From NCBI RefSeq assembly GCF_001949145.1, contig NW_019091387.1:405207-469206 (forward strand): DNA of 64,000 nucleotides. The letters are read 5' to 3'. How positions within the stretch are numbered: position 1 is the stretch's first letter; every line of letters begins with the position of its first letter. Made by a program: the position numbers and the translations under genes. The notes below the pieces were generated by a model that was not told the origin of the DNA, did no database searches, and was given only the letters and a program-made list of their open reading frames with translations. Source of the DNA: Acanthaster planci (lineage: Eukaryota > Echinodermata > Asteroidea > Valvatida > Acanthasteridae). Of the stretch, positions 35,785 through 49,445 are shown in pieces.

Positions 35785-38700
35785 CTTTTTTGTTGGCCGG
35801 TACTCGTCCGACATTGAGAGCGAGCTTCTCCCCAGGCTGTTGGTGTCACGGACTCTTTCAGTCCGATGGGTGCTATCACTGGCAGCGCGCTGGTGGTGGT
35901 GGTCCAGCACCCTCTGCTGATTGCGGGGTCTGTGGTCCATTGCACCAGGAGGGGACGTGTTGGGGGATGGTGGACCCCACGAGGACTCAGATGGGGACAC
36001 AATTCCTGAGTCTCGATGAGCATGAGAGGCCTGGCTGGAGTATGACGACTGTCGTGAGTGATCGACACTGTCCATGCTCCAACCTGGCTTCCCGTACAGT
36101 GATGTTGTTGAAGAGAAACGCGAGGATTGGTCTAGAGATGCCATGGATCCATACCCAGAGAGACTGCCCTGATTGGAGCCAAAAACAGTCCCATCTGAGC
36201 GCAGAAGATTTCGCTTGGTCTCCACATATTTGCCTAAAACTTCTCTGATGTTTTCATGGGAATCTGATACTCTGTGCGGCTTGCTGATGGCACCACTCGG
36301 GTCTGAATTCTTGTGCCACTGGTCAGTTGCAGAACTCTTGCGATGTCGCTCAGAGTCTGACTTGGAGTACCCATGCCGATAATCCGAGTCCGCTTTCCCC
36401 TTAGACTCAACTGATGTTTTGCGAACTGGGAAGGGTCCACTATTTGGATCAGAATCACCGCGTCTGTGACTTCTGCCTTCACCGTCATAGCTTCCATGTG
36501 ACCTATTCAAAGGCCCGCCAGCTGATCGGCGGTCTGGTCTGTTAGTTGACTGTGAACTGGGCACAGACTCAGATGACTCTACGCCTTGTTCTTCATCAAT
36601 CCGACTGAAGCGAGGTTCAGATGGTCCCGAATAGCTTGGGTAGCCCCCTCCGCTGTAGGAATGGCTTCTTGTGTGAAAAACAGAGCTAGAGTCGTTGCTC
36701 GACTCTGGTTTCCATGGAGGGAAGCTAGGTTGGGCGAGGAGCTGGGCACCGGTAGCTTTGGTGTCTAGGTCAAGAGAGCTGCTGTGGTAGTGACGACTTG
36801 ATGAGTCACTCCCTCCTGGCCTGCTAAGCTGCGGTTGGCTCCCACACACACTTCTCTCATCCTTGACAACCTGACCGGTGGGACCTTTTACATCCTTGAA
36901 GAAATCATCTCTGCTTTTTGGCGGACAAACAGGCTGGGGTCTTGAGTTCCGTGTCTGGGTGATGCTTGCCTCTGATCTAGCAACCTTCTGTCGGCTACTT
37001 TCATTTGCAGTTTTTTGGTTTGCCGTAGGTTTCACGATAGGCTCACCATTCATGTAGTGCTGACTGTAGGGGGTCTCCTTCTGTAGCTGGGAAAGGATTG
37101 AGGTGCCTCCTGTTGACTCCATATTGCCCATCTTCATCCAGTCATCTGACGAGAAGGTATCGGTCACATGTGGGACAGGAGACTCCTGCTGGGACCGAAA
37201 GGGGTTTTCTGAATCAACTTCATACCCACTATCTCTCCCCTCGGCCTTCAGAAATTTGATTTCCTTCTGCTGTGTTTCGATTATTGTTTCCGGCTTTGAG
37301 GGTTCAATTGTGGTGACAGCCTCCATCATAAGTGGGCTGATTGGGGAGCGTATTCCAGGTGCATTTCCCCGGATGAGCTTCTCATCAATCTGACTGGAAG
37401 TTCTCACATGCCCCTCACTTTTGGAGTTGGTGGATAGGTCAGATTGCTGGTATTTATCGCCCCAGTTGGGGTTAGCTAATCGAACAATGTCCTGCCAGTG
37501 CTTCTCGGTGTCAATCTCCGCCTTCTTGCTGGAGAAATCGTTGGGATTCTTCCAGGTGCGCTGGTTCGCGTTCCCGAGTTGGCTGTTTTTCCTGTTCTGC
37601 TCCTCCTCATCGGATGACAAACGGCTGGTGGGTGACTTAACCCGGTGGCCACTGCTGGAGTGGGAATCCAGGGAGGAAAGTGAAGTCCTGCTCAGCCGTT
37701 TCTCCCCTTCATTCCTTGTGATGGACATGGGTTGAGTCTGGCATTGGGGCCTGTTATGATCACCATGGGACACAGAGCGGGGATGGTGAACAGGTGATTC
37801 TGACCCTGTTGAAGAGTCCTCTGGATTAACTCCGTGCAGTTGCTCTTCGTGGTCTACGGCTGTTCGCATGTATGACTCCAAAGCAGCTACAAGGGGATCA
37901 GAATCCACAGTTATTCTATCAACACTGTCTCTTGTTGGAGGAGAACCGCGTGGCTGATTCTCCAAACTGGACTGCTTCTCTGGTACATTCTGGGGACTTG
38001 AGCTGGGGAAGAAAGAGTTGATCCCCGTTTCAGGATCATCTGATCCAGGATCCACATACAAGGGCACTGCAGTGTACAAGTAGTCCACTTTGTCACGGTT
38101 CCTGTTCATTCCAGGGAATGTATTTGATCCAACAGTTTCTAGCTCTCCTTGTGACACTGAGGAGGTTGAGGTTGGAATATCTGGATGGGGTTCACCACTA
38201 TAAGTGTATAAGAGTTCTGGCTCTCCTGTTATGAGACTGGGTCTTGGTTGATCCTGCTGAGGGCTGAGCTTTACTGGGGGAGCCTCTAAAGTGATGGAAC
38301 TTGGCCTGCCACTGTTGTCCTGCATTTTATGGGCATGTAATGGCCATGAGGGGCGCTTTCTTTGTTCACTCATCTGTTGAGTCCGGTTCCGTGAATCCCC
38401 GCGTTGAGGGGGTGTTGGTGGCTCTCGTTTGTCACTGAAGGTTGGCGATGGTGACATTCTGGGAGTGGCTCGGTACACAAGATGCCCTGATGTGGGAGAT
38501 ACCTGGGGCTCTGGTTTCTGCTGATGGGGGAGGGTGTTCTCATCGCAATACTTGCCAGTCAGCTTCATCGTGCTTGCATAATGGCGCTCCGGCATCTGTA
38601 CCGTGGAGTAGCTAACGACTTGTGAAGAGCTGCAGGTGTGGGGCTGGGACTCGGGAGGAGTCTGAGTTCCTGGCACGCGGCCAATATATGCTTTCTGTTG

Positions 38701-39172
38701 TGCTGATTTTATCTGTGTTGCCATGGCAACTTTGGGGTACGTTTCAGCTGGCTGCAAGTTCACATCCCTGAATTTGGGATTGAAGGGTGTAAGAGACTCT
38801 CTCTTATCACTGCAGACAAAATAAAAGTCTTTGTCCTTGCGGCTGCTGCTGAGCTCTTGATTGCTGGAGTATATGTACTCCGAGACCCTCCTCTTGACAA
38901 ATCCATGACCCGGCTCTGCCTCATCCTTGAAATCATGCAGATTGATCATGGAGTGGGTGTTGCTGTGAGGCAGTGGCCTCTTGTGGAACGTCTCAATCAC
39001 AGTCAGCTTCTCCATGGGGTCCAGTCTCGGTGAATGCAGGTGAGGGGCCTGTTGTGGGGCTGGCTGGGGCAGGGTTTGGGCTACAGGCTTGGGGGACGTC
39101 CTGAAGCCAGGATCTTCCCATGTCTCGCTGCCATCAGCTGTGTGCCATGACTTGGGTCTTGGCTGTTTGGCT
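35785..39172 (-). CDS. shroom: Shroom large central exon (1,129 codons)
   Basis: This giant exon is entered in phase 2 after TTTTCCTGCAG and runs open to AAAAAG|GTGAGC, a near-consensus donor in phase 0. It encodes a Ser/Pro/Arg-rich, mostly disordered protein: starts AKQPRPKSWHTADGSETWED, has a Trp motif DTEKHWQDIVRLANPNWGDK mid-way, a GRDSGYEVDSENPF segment, SSDDWMKMGN, and a Ser-rich end (RFSSTTSLYGKPGWSMDS, then SYSSQASHAHRDSGIVSPSE). One very large central exon between small ones is typical of Shroom genes. An ASD1 (actin-binding) motif is expected in this part, but I cannot assign its limits by eye. If the donor at 35784 is not used, translation runs on to a TGA at 35680-35682 and yields a protein without ASD2. 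Confidence 0.92.
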
Positions 39173-42100
39173 CTGCAGGAAAAGGGAGAAAAAAAATCTA
39201 ATAAGCACTGAATGACCAAACTAGGAAGTGTTCAGCTCTGTCATTTCTGAGAGTGTTTCGTGTTTTGGAGAATTTTCATGAAGGTTTAGCTTGGAATATG
39301 GGCATTGCTGTACTTCACAAGCTTTTCTCAGAGGATCAGCATAAATATGTTTGCGTTTGTTGCTAACAGGATGGCTCAGCAAGTATCTGGACCGTAACTT
39401 ATTTGCCCCTTATAAATTGGGGCCTTGTTTTATTTACACATACCGGTGTGCACAAGAGTCAAAATGATACTGGTATCACACACAGCATGTTTCAATGATC
39501 ACTGATGTCAGAATTTTTCAACCATTTCCAATTTTTGGCTGGTACAGGCATTTATTACATGTACATGTCACAGTCCACCTGATAAGGACAACAATAATGT
39601 ACACAACACAGAAACACAATGTACCCGACAAATATTGCAAATAAACCCATAAGGCTGTGTGCATGACTACTTGAAGGGGTTACACACATTTATGCACGTA
39701 AATGTAATACACACGAAGTACAAGGCTGATTTACAAGTTCGTTTGCTATTAGGGCCTTTGTTATGCAGAACCAGGACAAATGCCATGGAATGTCACCTGC
39801 AACGGCTGACAGCCACATTTAGAACACATCGCATGACTTGTTGGTGGGTAACCACGTTTTTTGCTGAGCATCTACAGTCGAACCTCGTTAATAAGAGGTC
39901 CTTTGGACTTGGCAAACTTCCTTGTTATAACAGGAACCTTGTATTATCAGGAATGAAATCAATGAAAAACAAAGGATTGGGACCTAACAATTTCCTTGTC
40001 TTAACAGAATCTAGTAATTTTAACAGTGCTCTTATCAACGAGGTTAATTGTACACGTACATGTATTTCCTGTGCTCAGCAGCTTCAAGGCTTACACTGTA
40101 GAACTCAGTAGTACAGTAAACAATATTTCCTGTCTCAAAATAGACTCTTTACTTAGGCAAACCTTGATGGCAAAAGACAATGACAGGCCATACCATTATC
40201 TGGTTCAGACTGCCTCCTAAAAAAACTTCCTGAACTTTGAACCTAAAACTATTAAGCCCTCTGCACAAGCTTGGGAGAGAGCTTCCACAGGTTTTAGGAA
40301 ATGTCCCATATACACCAATAACTCATGCAGTAACCCACAAGGTCTCCACAGTGCACTTCAGAAAAAAAAAAAATGGTGGACAACAAATACCAGGCATACT
40401 TCTCATGGGCAGTCAGAGATCACCCAGGCCAGCTGGGCAGCTAAAAATGGCACCAAGAAGAGACAAGGGTGTCCATTTCAGACAACAGAAGAAACAGGGA
40501 AACCACAGAAATCCGGCAAGGCTGGCTCCATGGGAACCGAGATGTTGAAATGTAGACCCAAGTGGGGGTATTGTGGTTTCTCCGGTACCAATTGGATGAA
40601 GTATTGTGGGCATGGGTTGCGGTGGCACCAGCTTGTCTTATTTCAAGGTTCAATAATTGTGCATGACAAAACGCCCAGAAACTCTTAAAAATAAAATTAA
40701 AAAAAGAAGAAAAACAAAATTCCCACAACTAAGTACAAGGCCATGACTGCATTGTGCTGCTTTTGAGTCTAATCCTCTGTGCTACCACTTTGGGCTTCAC
40801 AACAGATTAAAATCTACAGGGACTGAGGCTTCAGCAAAGTACACAGAGACACATGCTGAAATAATAGAGACAACTTCAGTGATGGCAACATGCCAGCTGG
40901 CGACAGCTATATGCATACCTGAGGGACCTAGTGCCCTTTTCAACTGCAACATCGGAACTTCCACATTCACACCCACCATGGGGTTCAAATCTTGTGGAAC
41001 TTTTGCCGTATAAACAGAAACAAAAAATCTGTATCTGACTACTGATATTCCACGACTAAATAAGAGGAAGACGGCAACAAAAATTGTGGGGTTTTTTTCA
41101 AGGTACATGGAGGTGATTGTCACGTAACACAAAAGCACACGTGGTTAAATGGAAGATTAAATGGAAGAAATTGAAGGAGGGCAGAGTATGAGAATGAAAA
41201 GCGAATGTCGCCACCAGTAAAAAAAGGCAACAATGAAGACTTCCTGCGAGCCATGGACAGTGTAGGAAGAAGCTGTTCTTAAAATGTGACATACTCAAAA
41301 GAATTGGTTACATTTTGAATCTGTGTTCTTTGCTCCATAAATGAACCAACCAAAGCAATCTACACATGTACACTGCACATTGTGTGATGCTAGTCTGTGT
41401 AGGCCCTACATGTACATGTACATCTGGACCCAAACAATTTAACGCTGACAGTGACAAAATTCAACAAACTGATGTACAAGTAGGCCTATTATTTCCAAGG
41501 GTGGAGATTAGTGTTTGTACATGCATGGTAATTAGTGTTTTGGAAAGACGTTCCCATCAGTTCTCCCGCACACTCCGCAGTCTCAAATCTGCACAGCCTG
41601 CTTCTAATGATTTGCAAATCCAGAAATAACTCCTTCAAACTCCCTCCAAACATGGAAAAACTTGTAAAAACTGGAGGTTCCGGAAAAAATCCTTAACCAC
41701 ACGTCTGCATGCCAAGCAAACCACCAAATAATAATGGATCACTGCATGCAAGCCTACTTCCTGTGATGATAGAGTGTGTTAGCAGAGAGGGTCAAATTAA
41801 ATGACCACTCTCCAGCTTGACTTTTGCCAATGACACCCACCAAGGCTAAAATTCATATCACAGTCTTCACAACCCATTTCCACAGTGTTACCAATGAAAT
41901 AAATTTAGAAGATCCACAGCTTGTGGGGGGAAAAAATTGTATCAGTAATGGGAATTTTTGAGGGAGTAACGTAAAGAAAAAGTGTAAGTCTACTTGAAAG
42001 AAGGATCGCTTCAGAGCTTCACCAAAAAAAGGGGAAAACCCTACAACAAGGGAAACGGACAAAGGTAATTTCATCTCACTGCACAAAATGCTCATGTGAA

Positions 42101-45100
42101 ATGCTGAAGCACTTTGGAGGGTATAGCAAACATAGGGTATGAAGAGATTGTATTACATAGAGTGTAAGAATACCCTTTTTAATTTAGAAATTGTAGAGTA
42201 ACTAGGAAGGATAATATGACAAGCAATGTACAAATAATTTCCAGTAATTTCAATTGATCTCCAACAGTGTTACCGTTACCTTTAGCCCATTAGAACTAAA
42301 CTATGCCTCTCGGTTTGTGTATGAATAGCATTCATCCATTGACAGTTCAAATATGCCAAACTAACTATCCTGAGGAACAGGAAATTGGCAAGGCTAAGCA
42401 ATGAAAAGTGTGCGCTTACTGAATTCACGACTAAACCAGGCAACACTAAACACGCACATGTTATGCAAACGCATGAACAGACGAAGCAATGTGACCAAGG
42501 AGAGCTGCAAACCACCCTTTTATGTCCCTGCTGTAAAGCAGTCAACTATTTTGGAGATGGTGCATTGAAATAGAATGCGTCGAGGTGCTATTGCCCTGGA
42601 GTCAATTCCAACACCACTGACTCACCGTGGCATGTAGTTTTCTGTGGGGCCAATTCCTGACATGTCAACCCTATTCCTTAACAAAGGGAACCACACACGT
42701 AGTGCCTGGCCAACACTGGGAATAAACTATTCGAGCACGATTGTGTACAACTTCTCATGAACTTAATACCTTGTCTGTGAGGAATTTTTAAGATCAGTAA
42801 ATGAGTGTCATTTATTGACATTTGTAAGAGCAGAACCCATAAAAAACTTCTACCTACCATTACCAGTTCTACATGTACATGTATGCATGGTTGAAATGCA
42901 AGTCAATAAACTACTTCTAGTTCTGACTGAACTCTCTCAATGCTTGGATAGGTTTGATAACAGCTTTTTTGTGCTAACCTTAGTGAGGCATACCATAGAG
43001 GCATTAGAACACACACTGGAGTATGGGCCAGCTAACATGTGGTTTCAGCATGTTCTATCTACAGCAGAGTTGTAAAACTGCATGCACTAACAAAAGACAG
43101 CTTGTAAACAATTTTTTTTTTCAAATTCCAATGGCATATATCTTTCTGAGTTGAGTGAATTTGATAAAAATCTCATAAAAAATGAGGGACAGTCTTCAGC
43201 ACAAAATCTTGCACAGACAGATGGCAATCGTGGAGGAATAAAGCATGTTAAAATTTGGAGTTCTATTTAATGCACATGAGCTTATTCCAAAGTACTACAT
43301 GTACAGTATTTGTAAAAGCACATACATGTACATGTACTTACCACTGACTTAACGAAATGACCGCGCCAAGGCTCATCCACATGCGATCCCCATACACAGT
43401 CTAATTGCAATGAGTTCACGAAATATCAATCCCCAGAAACCAGTGAGCGACTTGAGAAGAAACCCTCGACAAGAAGCAAATCCAGTGTGAACTGCAACCT
43501 CTAGGGCATTCACAATTGTAGCATTATGCCGGCAGCATCCAACATGCACTCAATTATGGATTAGGACACAACTGTACACAAGCGTTAGCATCAGTGTGGC
43601 CTATGCACAGATGGATATGTGTGTACAGGTACCAGCTTCTACTCACACAATACGGTACCACCAGTGAAGCAGTCACTCAGTATTATGCTACATTGCTATT
43701 GTCAATGTACAGTCCATGTTCCAGTGCCTCTACACAGCGGTGATACAGAGTGTGTGAGTGGCGTGGGACTGAAAGGAATGGCATATCTGAGTGATGACGT
43801 ACAGTTAGTGATAACCATAGCCAAGTGTTATGTACATGTACAAGAGAGGTCGTTGCCATAGGGCATTGTGCAGTGTTGAGTACTCCGTCCATTGTGTGCT
43901 GTGCGATGCGGGCTCGGCTGATGCTTTTTTCCCCAGCATGTTCCCACAACCTGCAACATTGCTTTTGGCGCGAAAATGGGCGCCCTGTTTCTGGGAACAG
44001 CCTTGTCAAAGTTACGCGTAAACATGTAATTCAGCTAACTTGACTACAATCGTGAGCTTTTCTTCACAATCAAGCTCGTGATAAAACCCCTTTTTTTCAC
44101 TGGAAATGCGGGATAATGACCTTTCAGGGAAAAGACGGACAAGTATAAAATGGGATGGGAAACTGGGCCCGACAATGACAGTATCGGTCAGGCTCGCACT
44201 TATTGTTCGCACAGACTTGTACCTGTATATGGCACCTGGTGCAGCCTGTCTGCATGCGCACCGTACACTGAGCAATCTCATCATCAAACTTCAGTACTGT
44301 CAAATGTTACTATACACATTGCATGTTGCAAACAGATTTTCTTTGGGGGGGGGTTGAGTTTCAAATGAATTTGAGAGTCTGTCGTTCGCCACGTAGAGAA
44401 AGACTTACCATGTGTGTTGCATGTGTCCACTGGACCACTCATTGGTGGAGTGGAATGAGTGTGGATGTTTTTGTTCCAAACTGGAACTATCTGCATGCTG
44501 TGAAACAGGCATGCATTATGTAGTGTGAAGTGTGTGTGTGTGTCATTCAGAAATTCAAGGCAGAGTATACAGGTTTGTACATGTACAGGTACACTGCTTG
44601 GGGCAATGGGACAAAAATGCCGATTAATACAGAGGAGACCTTTGATGACTTGCATGACAAAACTTGCATCATTTGTAAAGGTTCACTAAGTACACCTGTA
44701 GGTATAGGACTTTACAGGTGCAGGACTTTTTTCTTCAATTTCTGTAAGCACCTTCTGCCACCGTTTTCATATAGTCTGTAGGGCCTACATGTACACAGTT
44801 TAAAGGTTCATTTCATGTGCTCGATTCCATTCATCCTACTCATTTCCTGCAACTTTATCAATGGTCGTAAAAAAGGTGCCCAAACCTTAACAAACTGTCA
44901 AAGTGAAAAAAGTGCCCATGCCATGCCCTCTCCATGCCCTAAATTTACTCTCAATGCCCTGATCAGACCAATAACCAGCTCCAGTTTAATCCCTGGGAGA
45001 AATAAGAGAGGGATCAATGGGAAGCCATAAAATGGAACCTGGGGAATTCACAAGTGGCTGCCTGGACCTGTCAATTACAAGACAACTATGGCTTGGAATG

Positions 45101-46108
45101 AGAGCGTTCCTCCAGTGTGTGTCCATTTCTTCCTCTCCATGGCGTTGCAGGTGGGCCGGTGCCAAATCCGACCCATCGAGTTTTTTCCTTTACCTTTCTG
45201 AAAACTCTCGCCGAGTCACTGTCAACATGTTCACGTTTGGAGGAGGGATTTTAAAGAGAACTCCTCATGGGAAATGGATTTGCCCAGAACTCAGCCAGGT
45301 TGCTTCAAACATTCTAAAGCCAGGCCTCTCCTCGCCCTCTGGTTAATGGTTATAACCCCAAGTGAGCCTCGGAACAGCTCTAATAATAAGGGGTCGGCTC
45401 TTTCAAGAGTCTTGTACTTCTGACAAAGCAGGACCCTGAATAGACTGCCACAACACGACAAGGCAAACAAAACATGGCAAAACTCACAAAATTCCCCCAG
45501 ACATATATCTCCATGAAGGCCAAGAGTCGAAAGGTCCTTCGATTTTTTACCAGCCCAAATTCATGTCTTGACTGTGATCCACAATAGGCCCATAGTTGTT
45601 TGATGTAATTTGTACCGAATGTTTAGTGTGAATTTTAAGCGCTCAAGACTGTGGGATTTAAAAGTACTCTCTTTCCACAGTCTAGTTACCGTAGTTTATA
45701 ACTGGAATCAGATGATATGGTGTTTCAGTAAACATGTTAGCATCTCTTCCAGTCTTTTGATGAACTGGTATGTGTCTCAGGAGTCTTTGGAAACATGCCA
45801 TTAGATGTTTTGCCTCTGCATGCAATGAATCGAAAAGGTTTTGGTTGTCTGTAAAAGTCCACCATTCGTTCAAGGTGGGCATGGGAAAATGAAAGTGTCT
45901 CTTCAGGCCAAATCCTACAAAACATGATTTCTCAAGCTGATGGTGGTGCCACAGGAACTTTTCTTCAGAAGTCTAAACCGGTTCCAAAAGATTCACCAAG
46001 GCTTCGGGGCTTCACAGTCACTGCCAAAGGTTGTTTACTTTTGAAATAAAAAAAAACAAACAATAGTTTGCATCCACTAGTGCAAATGAAAATGCATCAA
46101 CTACTTAC
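39173..46108 (-). other. Shroom intron (6.9 kb)
   Basis: A phase-2 intron, donor GAAAC|GTAAGT. It contains a Tigger/pogo-like MITE at 39875-40050 and many ACATGT runs. No coding exon is supported. Confidence 0.7.
39875..40050. mobile_element. Non-autonomous Tigger/pogo-like (TcMar) MITE
   Basis: The left end reads CAGTCGAACCTCGTTAATAA and the right end, reverse-complemented, CAATTAACCTCGTTGATAA; both are flanked by TA (39873-39874 and 40051-40052). The CAGT.GAACCTCG start is typical of pogo/Tigger inverted repeats, which insert at TA. At 176 bp it has no transposase. Confidence 0.8.
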
Positions 46109-46360
46109 GTTTCTGACTTTTTCATTCTTCTGGTCACGCCTCCTGCTGCAGCCTTGGGGCTGGGATGCACGTCGTAGTCTGGGGATTTCTTGGTGTCATA
46201 TATGTGTCCCGATTTCTCGTAGGGCTGCGGGGGTGGCGAGGGGGCCACGTCGTAGATGCACGGCGATTTCACGGCTGGCGGGCTCAGGTCCTGCAAAGGG
46301 GGCGACTTGCTGTAGTCCGTCTGCTTCATGGTTTGGCGAAGATGGAGGTCTGATCCGCTT
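46109..46360 (-). CDS. shroom: Shroom exon with repeated Tyr-Asp motifs (symmetric phase 2-2)
   Basis: The exon is 252 nt, entered in phase 2 after CATGTCCAG and left in phase 2 at GAAAC|GTAAGT. It encodes SGSDLHLRQTMKQTDYSKSP, then a Pro-rich part with three related motifs: SPCIYDVAPSPP, SGHIYDTKKSP and SPDYDVHPSP. These Y-D-x sites could be phosphotyrosine/SH2 docking points (inference). The splice to the large exon rebuilds a Thr codon (AC+A), and both phases match. A Met codon at 46327-46329 (context AAACCATGA) could start a PDZ-less isoform. Otherwise upstream exons lie to the right, probably beyond the window. The assembled protein from here is about 2,025 residues, similar to vertebrate Shroom3. 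Confidence 0.85.
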
Positions 46361-49300
46361 CTGGACATGAGGAAAAAAAATGGAAACAAAAATTGAAATA
46401 CAGCACGTCAGTCTGAAAGGTCTGAATTGATTTGACAAGATGCTGATTTTGATTTGACAAGATTTGAAGATGACAATATTTGCTTGTGCGTTCAAAAGTA
46501 CAATGTGCTGCGACACGACGCAAAGGCACTGTTCAAAACTGCCACCTGCACGTCTTCCTTATACTTTTTCACAGTGCACTGTACACTCAAATATCCACAT
46601 GCTAGGTACTGGTACACGAACATGCACAGAGTACCAACATTTGCAGCGCAAGCCACCTCTCATATTCAGCGATGTAAAAGTGCCTGGAGGAAGTGGTTGT
46701 CAAATTTAATATCCCACAATTTTATGAACAAATAATGAGCAATTATAGCCTAACTCCTTTCATTTTACTGCTGAACTCCAACTCAATGTGAGTGCAAGCA
46801 GGATCACGCAATTACTGTGAAAAAAAAACCTTTTAACTTACTGTAGTACTGTAGTAATGGTTAAAATATAAAATGACACACTTTTCTCAGAATTTGAGAA
46901 AGCATACATGTAACGCTACATGTACACATAGGTCAACTATGAGTGCTGAAACCAGGTCGTTCATTCAAGCTGGCCATTTTGGTACATTACATTAAAATTG
47001 TATTTTATTTTAAGTAGCTTCAAATACCTGTACACAAAGCATTGAAATATCCATATGTAGGACAGATGAGCACAGTCCAAAACAAAATATTGACACTGCT
47101 TAAGTGGCACAGCAGTGTTCACCAAATGAGAACAATTCCATTCCCCTTTTCAAGCGTGGCCGACATTTGCTTGTTATCACCCCAAGACGGCACTGTGAAT
47201 ATGCGGCACAGTGCACAATTAACATTTCAATAGGAAGATCCATAATGAATGGGCGGCGCGCCATTGTGCTTGGATTCCAAGGTTCTTGTAGACAAAACAG
47301 CGCATCATGACGACACACTGACTCGGCTCACGGTCGGCCATGGTGATGCTCCCTTTTTTTTCTCCCTACGGTTGATGCATTGGCAGAAGTAATTCCCACT
47401 TTGCAAAGGCAACCCTTCAGGTTGGCCTGAGCCTCAAGGGCAGGTGGATTAATGTAGGATTAAGTGGACTAATACTGCCTGCCTTGATCATGGAAGGATT
47501 AGACAGAAACCACAAGAGACACAGTGGAATATGAGGTGACAAAAGTGGGGGATGGCACCCCACAGTGTGTGCCCCTGCAGGATGCCCCCCTCCAAACCCA
47601 ACTTGAAAAGATGCTGGTTGCCCAGACAGTTAAAAACAATGTGAACTTCGACCCTGACCTTAAATGACCTGCAAAGTCGCCACAGGAAAAAGTCTTTGAA
47701 AGAAACAACCGCAGACGGCCCATTGGCTTGTTTTAGCAGGTAACCCTGCGAATGCCGAGAGAGGTTCATTTTGGATGCCATCCAGATCACAAAATATTGT
47801 AAAAATGCAGCCGCCAAATCCAGACACTATAAACCATTCAGGGAAGATTTACACTCTGTCTCCGGGCTGAAATATGCACCTGAAAATAATCATTGCAACA
47901 GGCAGAGCGACACTTTAAACGCATGAGGTAAATAAACCAATGATGGACAACAAGAGAGGTTCATAACTCAAAAGAGTGTAGTCTAAGGTCCGGGCATGCC
48001 TGAATGCTACAGGTAACAACTGCACATGACAATGTTTCAGTCTAGAAATAAAAGCTGTAATCTGCAAGAAAAATTTGAAAGCATTTTCTACATTACGTAT
48101 CGAAATTTATTTTCAAAGCCATTTGCTTTCCTATCATTTAACGATACATGATGTAGGCCTACATGTACAAATGGGCATATACCTCCAGTGTGTTATGAGG
48201 TTTGTAACAATTTCATTCTTCCTGTGCAGTACATTGTGGCGTACACTTTACAACTTCTTTCCTCGCTTTTAGTTTTAAATATTTATGGACGACCAACACG
48301 CTAACACTTGCCTTGAACTGGCTGATCTTCTTCAATGTGCACTGATGTACTAATGAAAATGAAAGAAAGCTAGATTTCTATGAAAGAGTCATGCGGTTGT
48401 ACTTGTGTTCGTATTAAGAAAAGAAAGGCTCACTGATGTTGAAACTTTGCCAATGTATTGCATAAGAATCCATTTAAGTTACTGGTGTATGTGGCAATGC
48501 CAGATGTAACCTCCTTTTGAACCCGTCCGTTTAACAGGCCCATTCAGACCCTGGTGTGGTACTATGGCACATCTTATCTCATGCAGAAACAAATGCATCG
48601 AGCTACCTTCAGTCAAATTTCACGCCTCATCATTCTTCGGCATCGCCGTGAAATAAAACCTGAAAGAACCCGGCATGCAACAAAGCTAAACACGGTACCA
48701 ACAATCCTCCAAGCAAAACAAGTTCCCAATTCCTCAATAAAAATTCACACCAAATACCAGACAAAAAAAATTCCCCAAAGTGGTGCCCCGAGGCCCATTT
48801 GTCACCCCATGGGAGTTAACCCAAAGGAAAAAAAGGAAAAACTTGCAGGGGTCGTGCTTTCTTTAATTGTCCCAGTCCCTTCTGATGTTTGCATTGGCCA
48901 GATAGTCTTGTGAAGTCAGAAGGGCAGGGACAGGTAGCAAGCAGCTGGGGGTAAAGCCCAGAAGGGAAGGTAGGTGGGTACTATCAAAAGGCATGCGCAA
49001 GCATGAATTATCACCTTCAACAAAAATTAAAAAATAAAAAATCTGAACACTGCTGAGGTTTTCCAGTCTGAAGTCACCGGGGAATTAGTCAAACATGTGT
49101 CAAGCTAAATTCTGTTTTTGCTGGATGACTGTTTTTTCTGGGGTGAAATCTGTGGGGGGGGGGGAATCAGGACAAATGAGAATCTATCAATGGTGTGTGG
49201 AGAGGAATTGACAAAACGTCAAATCAGAGTTGGGGAAGCGAAAACTGCTTAGCTGGTTTTAGAACTGACCTGTCTGGAAATGCCGCAAGAATGGCAAGAA

Positions 49301-49445
49301 TGCACAGGCTTCCTAGGACTAGGCACATGCATGGTCAACATGTTATACAGCCTGCGAGCTTGACCGGTCAATGAGGGCCGCAAGAGATGAGACAGAAACC
49401 GAGAACGGTTGGGAGACACGAACCATATCCTAATTGGTAATGATG

